A stretch of DNA of 64,000 nucleotides from Candidatus Hydrogenedentota bacterium (lineage in GTDB: Bacteria > Hydrogenedentota > Hydrogenedentia > Hydrogenedentales > CAILVY01). The notes below the pieces were generated by a model. That model did not search any database. It worked only from the letters and a program-made list of their open reading frames with translations, and was not told the DNA's origin. The position numbers were made by a program, and so were the translations under genes. The DNA lies in NCBI GenBank assembly GCA_029565395.1, contig JAKQOG010000278.1, positions 1-64,000 of the forward strand. The letters are read 5' to 3'. Below are positions 25,836 to 34,771 of this stretch, piece by piece (position 1 is the stretch's first letter; every line of letters begins with the position of its first letter).

Positions 25836-26269
25836 ATACCGTTTTCAAGTTGAAACTGATCCGTTGCAGGCGTTACTGCCGGTCGCAGAATTGAGACTGG
25901 AAGGCATTGAAAATAATGCTTCTCGGGACGGGTACACGCCGATAAAACGCAATTGCACTACCCAGCGGATCCTCAGGCAGACGCTGGAAACAACGCCGGA
26001 CAGCACCACACAGTGGACCACGTTCATGCTGGCACGCACATAAAGTGTCTGCCAGTCGCTGATGGTGAGGCGGGCATGGCGTGCATAAGACCATTTCCAG
26101 GCATTCGCAGTTAGCTGGCCCGGTTCTGCACGTCACTTGGCCATATCCCTTGGTTCCTGTTATTCAATCGGTAAAAGCGGTACTGGCAGAGGAAAGCCAA
26201 CGGCCTTCCGGAACCCGGCAGGTGGTTGGCCGTGCGAACGCGGCCAACCACCGGCAGAGCAGCCAAGCA
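25836..26269. other. Intergenic region without a recognised gene
   Basis: Convergent ends of the pseudopilin-like gene and the giant FGE gene. Apart from the hairpin listed separately I see no coding signature, tRNA or repeat. Confidence 0.5.
26221..26252 (-). terminator. 12-bp perfect hairpin downstream of the giant FGE gene
   Basis: GGTGGTTGGCCG (26221-26232) and CGGCCAACCACC (26241-26252) are exact complements with an 8-nt loop. It lies 17 nt past the stop on the minus strand. There is no clear U-run, so it may be an RNA-stabilising or weak termination stem. Confidence 0.5.
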
Positions 26270-29200
26270 CTAAGACCGGGCAAGGCGGAACCCCATGCTT
26301 GAGGATATAGTCGTCGGGGCGTAACTCACGCGACACGCAGAACGACACCAGTTGAACTGGTTGTTCCAGCCTCCACCCCGATTGATGCGCAACGTGCCTG
26401 TTGCGGGGCCCGTTGGATTCGTCACCGGACCATCGCCGTAGTTATCCGCATACCAGTCGTGGCACCACTCCCGAACATTTCCGCTCATGTCATACGCCCC
26501 AACCGGGCTTGGGCTGTCCACCGTGGCCACGCTGCCGTTCGGACTCACATTCACGCCGTTAAACCACCCCACAGGCGAAGTACGTGGATCTATTGTCAGG
26601 CCAAGGGGGTTCACGTAATCGGGATATCCGCGATTATGGTTTGCCCGGTCTCTGCCGGTCAGCGTATCGCTGAGGAAGCCATAAATCCAATGTCTTCCGC
26701 CTCCGGCGGAATCCCACCCCGCCGCTCGTTCCCATTCGGCTTCCGTCGGCAACCGGTAGCCGCCCGGCGCCGGCGGCGCTATCGTCAGTGGCCAAAGCGA
26801 CGAGTTCATGTCGTAACACGGCGTCAGCCCCTGCCACTCGTTCAACCAGTTGCAGAACGCTACCGCGCCATACCAGGACACATTCTCCATCGGATGCGTG
26901 TCCATCGAGTAGTTCGTCGTGCCTGGCAACCCTACCTGCGTCCTCGACGTGAACACGCCACCCGAATACTGGATGCCCGACGAGACGAGGCTCACAATCC
27001 GATATCGGCTGGCGGCTGTGCCACCGGCGTAGATATCGCCGGAACCTGCCCATGGCGTCCCCGCCGCATCCGCATACAAATATCCCTGCGCCAACGCCCA
27101 GTTCAGCACGTCGCAATATTCTTTGTTCGTTACTTCGAATTTCCCGAGTTGATAGGCCCCGAGTGTTACCTCGTGCCGCGGGATTTCGTAGGCAGCGCCG
27201 TACGTCACGTCGTCGTTCGTGCCGCTGTCCAGGCGCCCCATCGTGAACGTCCCCGTCTCCACGGACACCGTGTTCGGCGTCAGGAAGATGGTGTCACTGA
27301 CAACCTGCGACTCATGCCCATCCGCATCGCGCACCTTGAAGTACACCGTCCGGTCCCCGACGCCAAAGGAAAGCGTGAAGCTCGGGGCTGTTGCGTAAGG
27401 CTGCCAGGTCGCGCCGCTGAAATCCGAGGACTCGCTGGCCATGTATTCCGTCGGCGTACTCCAACAGGTGTTGTTCAACGTCACCGACGGCAGCATTGTG
27501 GTTTCGTCACCGTTGTTAATGGCAAACGATGTCACGCCCACCGACGGCTCCGACCTGGCGAGGCGGAACCCCATACTTGAGGACATGGCCGTCGGGATGT
27601 CACTCACGCGACAAGCAGTCCGAGAATAGCTGCGATCGTTGTACCAGTTGCCGCCTCGATAGATGCGATTTGCGCCTGTTACCGGCCCGGGCGGATTCGT
27701 CAGCGGACCGTCGCTGTAGTAGGTAGCCGAAAACCAGTCCTGGCACCACTCCGAAATATTGCCGCTCATGTCGTACGCGCCCACCGGGCTCGGGCTGTCC
27801 ACCGTCGCCACGCTGCCATTCGGGCTCACATTCACGCCGTTAAACCACCCCACGGGCGAAGTACGGGGGCTTGTTGTCAGACCAAGGGGGTTTACACGAC
27901 CGACACCCGATTCGACGTAGTTCGCCCGGTCTTTGCCGGTCAGCGTATCGCTGAGGAAACCGTAGATCCAATGCCGTCCGCCGCCGGCGGCGTCCCAGCC
28001 TGCCGCGCGTTCCCACTCAGCTTCCGTCGGCAGGCGGTACCCGCCCGGGGTGGGGGGCGCGACCGTCAGCGGCCAATCGGGCGAGTTCATGTCGTAACAC
28101 GGCGTCAGCCCCTGCCACTCGCTCAGCCAGTTGCAGAACGCCACCGCGCCATACCACGAAACCGCGATCATCGGGTGCGTGTCCATGGAGTAGTATGTCG
28201 TGCCCGGCAGGCCCGCACGGGTCTTCGACGTGAACACGCCGCCCGAGTAGATGATATCGCATTCGGAGGAAATGATGTAGACGGCGAGGTAGCGGCTGCC
28301 GGCCGTGCCGCCGGCGTAGATGTTGCCCGAACCCGTCCAGGGCGTCCCTGCTGCATCCGCATAGAGATACCCCTGCGCTTTCGCCCAGTTCAGGACATCG
28401 CAGTACTCCTTGTTCGTTATTTCAAACTTTCCAAGCTGATAAGCGCCCAGTGTTACCTCGTGCCGCGGGATTTCGTAGGCGGCGCCGTACGTCACGTCGT
28501 CGTTCGTGCCGCTGTCCAGGCGCCCCATCGTAAACGTCCCCGTGTCCACGGACACCGTGTTCGGCGTGATGAAAATCGTGTCGCTGACAACATTAAATAC
28601 TTCACCGCCTGCATCGCGCACCTTGAAGTACACCGTGCGGGCCCCGACGCCGAAGGAAAGCGTGAAGCTCGGCGCCGAGTCGTAGGGCTGCCAGGTTGCG
28701 CCGCTGAAATCCGGCGCTTCGCTCGCCATATACTCCGTCGGGCTGTTCGTCGACGTGTTGTCCAGCGTCACCAGCAGTTCGGCCGTCGTGGGCGCGCCGC
28801 CGTTGATGGCAAAAGAGAGCACCCTGGTCGGCAACGCAGCCAGCCGGAATCCTGTGTCCAAGTCCCGAAGGTCCGTCGGGTAGCTGCCCCGGCACGCCGA
28901 ACGGGAATAGGTGATGAGTTCACTAAACGAGCCGCCCCGAAGTATCCGATATGCCGTCCGTGGCGATTCCACCCACGGGTTGCCATCCGCCGGCGCGCCA
29001 AGGTAGTCATAATGGGTGTCGTCTTCACACCATTCGCGCGCGTTCCCGTGCATGTCGTATAAGCCAAAGGCATTGGGCAGTTTACCGCCCACCGGTTTGG
29101 AACCAAGCGGGCTTTCGTTGCCACAGTACCACAGGTAATCGCCCAGGTTGCCCGGCAGCGTGCCCGCCGCGCAATCCGAACAAACCCCGTCGCACGCGGG

Positions 29201-32200
29201 CGCATCGCCACAGTAGAAGCGTGTGGTTGTCCCCGCCCGGCAGGCGTACTCCCATTCCGCCTCGCTGGGCAGCCGCACCGTCAACGGTCCCTGGCCGCTG
29301 GTCACAATATGCGCGTCCAGTGCGATAATGAAATCCTTCGCGTCATTCCAGGAGAGGTAATAGGCGGGATAACTATTGCCCAGCCCGTACATCGCCGATG
29401 GCTGTACGGATGGCGTCTCACCCGGCCACGATCCCCGGACCGCCAGCCACTGCTGCTGGGTGATCTCGTATTTGCCCATCCAGAAGCCGTACGCCAGCGT
29501 GACCGGATGCTGCGGGTCTTCCCAATCGAAGCTGTCCTGCTCGCCCGGGTACCGGCCCATCTGGAAACTGCCCGCAGGCACCCACACCAGCTCCAGCGGC
29601 ACATCGCCGGGGAGGGTGATGGTCCGCCACGGCAGATTGATGGTGTCGCTCACCGGCGCCGATTCGCCCGCCTCGTTGCGCACCTTGAAGTACACCGTTT
29701 TCATGCCGCCTTCGGCGAAAGAAAGCGTGAAGCTTGGCGCCGTGTCATAGGGCTGCCACGTCGCGCCGCTGAAATCCGGCAATTCGCTGGCCATGTACTC
29801 CGTCGGGCTGTTCGTCGTCGCGTTATCCAGCGTCACCACGGGGTCCGCCGTTGTGACCGCGCCGCCGTTGATGGCGAAAGACAGTACCTGCGTCGGCACC
29901 GCAGCCAGCCGGAAGCCGATTACATTGTACCAAGAGTCCGGCATGCTGATGTCCCGGTACGCCGAACGACCGCACCTGGCGGGGGCGATCCAGCAGCCGC
30001 CGCGGACTATCCGGTACAGACCCCGTGGCGCGTCAATATACGCACCTCCATCCGCCGGGGCGCCGGTATAACTCGAATGGTAGTCATCTTCGCACCACTC
30101 ATAGACGTTGCCGCTCATATCATACAGCCCCAGGGCATTTGCTGTTTTTCCGCCCACGGGCTTGGTCCCATTCGGGCTGTTGTTGTCGGTATACCAGGCG
30201 TAGGCATCAATCTCTGTGCAGGCCGGATCATCGCCCCAATAGAAGCGCGTGGTCGTTCCTGCGCGGCAGGCATACTCCCACTCGGCCTCGCTGGGCAGCC
30301 GCACGGTCAGCGGTCCCTGACCGCTGCTCACAATGTGCGCGTTCAGGGTCGTGATGAAATCCTTCGCGTCATCCCAGGTTATGTTGTAGGCTGGATAGCT
30401 GTCTCCAAGGCCAGTTCCGGAGTTCGGGAACGTGCGCGGCCACGAACCCCGCACCGCCAGCCACTGCTGCTGGGTAATCTCGTACTTGCCCATCCAGTAC
30501 CCATACGCCAGTGTCACCGGATGCTGCGGGTCTTCCCCTGCGTCGCTGTCCGCCTCGCCCGGGTACCGGCCCATCTGGAAAGTGCCCGAAGGAACCCACA
30601 CCAGCTCCAGGGGCACATCACCCGGAAGCGCAATAATCCGACCCGTCAGATCAATAGTGTCGCTGACCGGCGCCGATTCATATTCAGCGTTTCGCACTTT
30701 GAAATACACCGTCTTTGCGCCGCCTGTGCCCAAGGAAAGCGTGAAAGTCGGCGCCGTGTCGTAGGGCTGCCAGGTTGCCCCGCTGAAATCCGCAGACTCG
30801 CTGGCCATGTACTCCGTTGGCGCGCCCCAGCAGGTGTTGTCCAGCGTTACCGACGGCAGCAGCGTGGTCGCGTCGCCGTTGTTGATGGCAAATGATGATA
30901 CCCCCACTGAAGGTTCGGATCTGGCAATGCGGAATCCCATGGTGGGGAATGTACTGTGGGGGAGGCTAAAAGAGCGTTCTGCAGAACGTTGACGGTAGTG
31001 TGCGTTGAGGTAGCTACCACCCCGCAAGACGCGGGACGACCCAACTGGGGGTCCTGTTGGATTGGATATCCACCCAGTGCTGTAGAACATAGAGGAATAC
31101 CAGTCTTGACACCACTCACTCATATTGCCACTCATGTCGTAGGCCCCAACGGGGCTCGGGCTGTCCACTGTCGCCACGCTGCCGTTCGGGCTCACGTTTA
31201 CTCCGTTGAACCACCCCACGGGCGAGGTATAAGGTTCCGCCGTCATGCCCAGCGGGTTGACGTACAGTGGATTTAGATCCCCGTAGTTCACCCGATCTTT
31301 GCCGGTCAGCGTATCGCTCATGAAGCCGTAGGTCCAGTGCTTGGGCCCGCCTGGAGCCGCTACATCCCATGCGGCCGCCCGTTCCCATTCGGCTTCCGTC
31401 GGCAACCGGTAGCCCCCCGGCGCCGGCGGCGCCACCGTCAGCGGCCAACTCGGCAAATCCATGTCGTAACACGGCGTCAACCCCTGCATCTGGCTCAGCC
31501 AGTTGCAGAACGCCGCCGCACCAAACCACGTCACGCGCACCATTGGGTGCGTATCCATCGAATAGTTTGTCGTATCCGGCAGGCCCACGCGAATCTTCGC
31601 CGTAAATATGCCGTCGGTGTACTGGATGTTGCTCGTCGCGCCTAACCCTATGGCATAGTAGCGGCTTCCGGCCGTGCCGCCGGCGTAGATTATGTTCGAA
31701 CCCGCCCATGGCGTCCCCGCGGTGTCCGCATACAAGTATCCTTGCGTCAGCGCCCAGTTCAGGACATCGCAGTATTCTTTAGTCGTTACTTCATACTTCC
31801 CGAGTTGATACGCGCCCAGCACCACCTCGTGACGCGGGTATTCATCCGCCTCGCCATACATCTGATCGACATAAGACTCGGTCCGCCCAATCGTGAATGT
31901 TCCCGTCTCCACGCCCACCGTGTTCGGCGCGAGGAAGATCGTGTCGCTGACAACTGGGGAGACCTCGCGGCCCGCGTTGCGCACCTTGAAGTAGACGGTG
32001 CGCGTGCCGACGCCAAAACTGAGATCAAATATTGGCGCGGTGTCATAGGGCTGCCACGTTGCGCCGCTGAAATCTGACGATTCGCTGGCCATGTACTCCG
32101 TCGGGCTGTTCGTGGCCGTATTGTCCAGCGTCACCGCCGGGTCCATCGTGAATTCCGCGCCGCCGTTAATGGCAAACGACGTTACCTCGGGCTGCGCGAC

Positions 32201-32975
32201 CGCGGCCAGCCGGAACCCTAAGTTATCTTCGCGCCAGTCCGCCGGGTTATGGCTCCGGCATGCCGCACGGCAGTAGGTGAGGGCTTCGTTCCAGTAGCCG
32301 CCTTTGAGCATCCGGTACTCGGTGCGGGGCGATTCAATCCACGGGCTGCCGTCCGACGGCGCGCCAAGGTAGTCAAAGTGGCTGTCGTCTTCGCACCACT
32401 CGTGTATGCTGCCGTGCATGTCGTACAAGCCAAACGCATTGGGCGGTTGCGCGCCGACCGGCTTGATCCCGATAGGGCTCACTTCGGTGGCGCAGTACCA
32501 CATGTAATCGCTGACGTTGCCCGGCAGCGTGCCCGCCTCGCAATCCGAACAGAGCCCGTCGCACCCCGGCGCATCGCCGAAGTAGAAGCGCGTGGCCGTC
32601 CCGGCCCGGCAGGCATACTCCCACTCCGATTCGCTGGGCAGCCGCACTACCAAAGGTTCCTGGCCGCTGCTCGCAAGATGCGCGTTCAGCGACGTGATGA
32701 AATCTTGTGCGTCGTTCCAGGAAAGGGGATAGGCGGGATGGCTGGCGTTATACCCATAGAACGGGGAATCTCCGGGCCACGAGCCGCGCACCGCCAGCCA
32801 CTGCTGCTGCGTAATCTCGTATTTGCCCATCCAGAACCCGTAGGCCAGCGTCACCGGATGCTGCGGGTCTTCCCAATTGAAACTGTCCTGCTCGCCCGGA
32901 TACCGGCCCATCAGGAAACTGCCCGCAGGCACCCACACCAGTTCCAGCGGCACATCGCCCGGAAGATTGACAGTC
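26270..32975 (-). repeat. Six tandem Ig-FGE coding repeats, two sequence classes
   Basis: Module spans on DNA are about 32975-32200 (A), 31925-30930 (B), 30635-29900 (A), 29620-28830 (A), 28560-27555 (B) and 27275-26273 (B). The last two B modules and the A modules share long near-identical stretches, so recent unequal recombination is likely and assemblies could collapse here. Confidence 0.8.
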
Positions 32976-34372
32976 TGCCCCGTCAACTCGATGGTATCGC
33001 TCGCCGGCGCCGATTCGCCCGTTACATTCCGCACCTTGAAGTACACCGTCTTCGTGCCCCCTTCGCCCGCGGACAGGGTGAAGGTCGGCGCCGCGTCATA
33101 CACTTGCCAGGTTGCACCGGTGAAATCCGGCGACTCGCTCGCCATGTACTCCGTCGGGGTGTTCGTCGCCGTGTTGTCCAGCGTAACACTGGGGCCTGCC
33201 GACGACGCCGCACCAGCATTGATGGTGAACGTTTCGACGGCCGGCAATCCGTCCTCGGCCGTGACGCGGATGCTGGCGTTGGGGATGTCTTCTTCGGGAT
33301 AGTCGGCACGAATGTCCCACACGATGTGCTTGCCGGCGCCTGTCTCGACGCCTGCGATGTCGCCCGTGACCGACGTGACAGGATGGCTATAGCCGTCCGC
33401 GCCACCGTCCTTGGACAGCGATACCGTAATGTCGCAGGGACCGTTCGGCGCATCGAGGTCGTATGTGATGACGACTTCGGTATCGCCTGCGCCGTTGTCC
33501 TGCTGCACAAACGCGACGTTGGAGACTGTGGGCGCCTGCGCAAAAGCCGATGCGGATAAGGGCAGCGCGAGCACAAGCAGCGCCGCTCCGGGGCGGCGGC
33601 GTTTCGCCAGTAGAACGATTCCCGCTATCAGCAGCGCGAACCCGGCAGGCCACGCGTACAACGGAAGCCCGGCCTGTTCATCGACGATTTCCAACACCAT
33701 ATCGCTGTTCAAAGAACCCAGATTGCCGGCCGGGTCAAAACCCGTGACCAATACATTCGCCATGCCCAGCGGATCGCCAGGTTGCACTTCGTATTCGTAG
33801 GTAAAGTCCACTGCCTTGCTACCGCTTACCCACGTGGCGTCGTGGCCATTCACCGTTACGGACGGATCGCCGTTCAGCGATTCCGAAGATGTGAAAGTGA
33901 TTGTCACCTTTTCGCCCGTGGATGCCTGAACAGGATTCGCGGCCAGATTGGTGAAGACCGGCGTAATGCCAATACCCGTCCCGGAGGCGCTGTTGTGCGC
34001 CGGATTGATCGGATTGCCCACGGCGTCCTGCAACCCCACGACCGTCAGCGTTACCGTTTCACCGTCCAGCATTTCGCCCGAGGACCACGAAAGTATGTAC
34101 GGCCCCGTGCCTGAAACCCCGTCAGGATTCACACTCAGCGTGCCCAGTCCGAGACCTGAGGCGGCGTAGTTTCCCGGCGTTGCCACGCCCGGTGCAAGCA
34201 TCGGCTCGCTGAATGTCGCCGACAGGCTCCTTTCCGTCACCGTGGACACCGCATTCAGTGTGGGCGGTACCGTCTCGAGCGCCCCGCTCGCCGAATCCCC
34301 GCTGCCCGTCAGCGCCTGCGCGCCGAACGAAACAGCCAGCATCATCAAGCCAATCAATAGCAGCCGGTGCAT
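26270..34372 (-). CDS. Giant secreted protein with six FGE/SUMF1-like modules
   Basis: The ATG at 34372 has GGGAG 6 nt upstream and a signal peptide (MHRLLLIGLMMLAVSFGAQA); a longer frame would overlap the promoter. In 2,700 residues the order is: Ig-like domains; at about 233-282 a TM helix with an RRR stop followed by a second signal-like helix; then six repeats of an Ig-like unit (TLDN..TPTEYMASES.DFSGATWQ.Y) plus an FGE-sulfatase domain. FGE modules begin near residues 466, 816, 1246, 1584, 1937 and 2366. Types are A-B-A-A-B-B, A with LPGDVPLELVWVPAGSF and GKYEITQQQW, B with TGTFTMGR and YCDVLNWA. Each ends in an SMGFRLARS-like strand. Probably a surface display or adhesion protein; catalytic FGE function is unlikely. 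Confidence 0.88.
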   Translation of the reverse strand: MHRLLLIGLMMLAVSFGAQALTGSGDSASGALETVPPTLNAVSTVTERSLSATFSEPMLAPGVATPGNYAASGLGLGTLSVNPDGVSGTGPYILSWSSGEMLDGETVTLTVVGLQDAVGNPINPAHNSASGTGIGITPVFTNLAANPVQASTGEKVTITFTSSESLNGDPSVTVNGHDATWVSGSKAVDFTYEYEVQPGDPLGMANVLVTGFDPAGNLGSLNSDMVLEIVDEQAGLPLYAWPAGFALLIAGIVLLAKRRRPGAALLVLALPLSASAFAQAPTVSNVAFVQQDNGAGDTEVVITYDLDAPNGPCDITVSLSKDGGADGYSHPVTSVTGDIAGVETGAGKHIVWDIRADYPEEDIPNASIRVTAEDGLPAVETFTINAGAASSAGPSVTLDNTATNTPTEYMASESPDFTGATWQVYDAAPTFTLSAGEGGTKTVYFKVRNVTGESAPASDTIELTGQTVNLPGDVPLELVWVPAGSFLMGRYPGEQDSFNWEDPQHPVTLAYGFWMGKYEITQQQWLAVRGSWPGDSPFYGYNASHPAYPLSWNDAQDFITSLNAHLASSGQEPLVVRLPSESEWEYACRAGTATRFYFGDAPGCDGLCSDCEAGTLPGNVSDYMWYCATEVSPIGIKPVGAQPPNAFGLYDMHGSIHEWCEDDSHFDYLGAPSDGSPWIESPRTEYRMLKGGYWNEALTYCRAACRSHNPADWREDNLGFRLAAVAQPEVTSFAINGGAEFTMDPAVTLDNTATNSPTEYMASESSDFSGATWQPYDTAPIFDLSFGVGTRTVYFKVRNAGREVSPVVSDTIFLAPNTVGVETGTFTIGRTESYVDQMYGEADEYPRHEVVLGAYQLGKYEVTTKEYCDVLNWALTQGYLYADTAGTPWAGSNIIYAGGTAGSRYYAIGLGATSNIQYTDGIFTAKIRVGLPDTTNYSMDTHPMVRVTWFGAAAFCNWLSQMQGLTPCYDMDLPSWPLTVAPPAPGGYRLPTEAEWERAAAWDVAAPGGPKHWTYGFMSDTLTGKDRVNYGDLNPLYVNPLGMTAEPYTSPVGWFNGVNVSPNGSVATVDSPSPVGAYDMSGNMSEWCQDWYSSMFYSTGWISNPTGPPVGSSRVLRGGSYLNAHYRQRSAERSFSLPHSTFPTMGFRIARSEPSVGVSSFAINNGDATTLLPSVTLDNTCWGAPTEYMASESADFSGATWQPYDTAPTFTLSLGTGGAKTVYFKVRNAEYESAPVSDTIDLTGRIIALPGDVPLELVWVPSGTFQMGRYPGEADSDAGEDPQHPVTLAYGYWMGKYEITQQQWLAVRGSWPRTFPNSGTGLGDSYPAYNITWDDAKDFITTLNAHIVSSGQGPLTVRLPSEAEWEYACRAGTTTRFYWGDDPACTEIDAYAWYTDNNSPNGTKPVGGKTANALGLYDMSGNVYEWCEDDYHSSYTGAPADGGAYIDAPRGLYRIVRGGCWIAPARCGRSAYRDISMPDSWYNVIGFRLAAVPTQVLSFAINGGAVTTADPVVTLDNATTNSPTEYMASELPDFSGATWQPYDTAPSFTLSFAEGGMKTVYFKVRNEAGESAPVSDTINLPWRTITLPGDVPLELVWVPAGSFQMGRYPGEQDSFDWEDPQHPVTLAYGFWMGKYEITQQQWLAVRGSWPGETPSVQPSAMYGLGNSYPAYYLSWNDAKDFIIALDAHIVTSGQGPLTVRLPSEAEWEYACRAGTTTRFYCGDAPACDGVCSDCAAGTLPGNLGDYLWYCGNESPLGSKPVGGKLPNAFGLYDMHGNAREWCEDDTHYDYLGAPADGNPWVESPRTAYRILRGGSFSELITYSRSACRGSYPTDLRDLDTGFRLAALPTRVLSFAINGGAPTTAELLVTLDNTSTNSPTEYMASEAPDFSGATWQPYDSAPSFTLSFGVGARTVYFKVRDAGGEVFNVVSDTIFITPNTVSVDTGTFTMGRLDSGTNDDVTYGAAYEIPRHEVTLGAYQLGKFEITNKEYCDVLNWAKAQGYLYADAAGTPWTGSGNIYAGGTAGSRYLAVYIISSECDIIYSGGVFTSKTRAGLPGTTYYSMDTHPMIAVSWYGAVAFCNWLSEWQGLTPCYDMNSPDWPLTVAPPTPGGYRLPTEAEWERAAGWDAAGGGRHWIYGFLSDTLTGKDRANYVESGVGRVNPLGLTTSPRTSPVGWFNGVNVSPNGSVATVDSPSPVGAYDMSGNISEWCQDWFSATYYSDGPLTNPPGPVTGANRIYRGGNWYNDRSYSRTACRVSDIPTAMSSSMGFRLARSEPSVGVTSFAINNGDETTMLPSVTLNNTCWSTPTEYMASESSDFSGATWQPYATAPSFTLSFGVGDRTVYFKVRDADGHESQVVSDTIFLTPNTVSVETGTFTMGRLDSGTNDDVTYGAAYEIPRHEVTLGAYQLGKFEVTNKEYCDVLNWALAQGYLYADAAGTPWAGSGDIYAGGTAASRYRIVSLVSSGIQYSGGVFTSRTQVGLPGTTNYSMDTHPMENVSWYGAVAFCNWLNEWQGLTPCYDMNSSLWPLTIAPPAPGGYRLPTEAEWERAAGWDSAGGGRHWIYGFLSDTLTGRDRANHNRGYPDYVNPLGLTIDPRTSPVGWFNGVNVSPNGSVATVDSPSPVGAYDMSGNVREWCHDWYADNYGDGPVTNPTGPATGTLRINRGGGWNNQFNWCRSACRVSYAPTTISSSMGFRLARS

Positions 34373-34451
34373 ATCTTCTCCCTCCCCAAGTAAGCAAAAA
34401 AAAACAAGACAGCACACGTCACCTATTGAGTATAACTCATTGTATTTGCAG

Positions 34452-34480
34452 ATCTTACCCGCCTCCACACGCTTTGTCAA
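34452..34480 (-). promoter_or_regulatory. Promoter of the giant FGE gene
   Basis: On the minus strand TTGACA (34475-34480), 17 nt, TAAGAT (34452-34457), then about 80 nt of leader to the ATG. The remainder of 34481-34771 contains no gene I can support. Confidence 0.6.
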
Positions 34481-34771
34481 GGGGGTATTTTACGGGTGTT
34501 TGCACGCCCTCCAGGATAACTCAAGGAACATGAAAGATCAGTCTAATACGGATGTTGGTTCAGGGTTGGGAAGGGACATGGTCAGGGTTTTTTCGTGTTG
34601 AGGTTAGGCATTTTTGTGGGGAAGCTTGTATATTTGAAGATTTTAGGATAGTATGACAGCAGATGCCAGAATTGCGTTGCCTGGCTTAGGGCATATGATA
34701 TGCACTGTATCCGTGCAAAAGGGAGATTCGCAACATGCAGTGATGAGGCTGCGTAGGGAGATCTGAGGACC

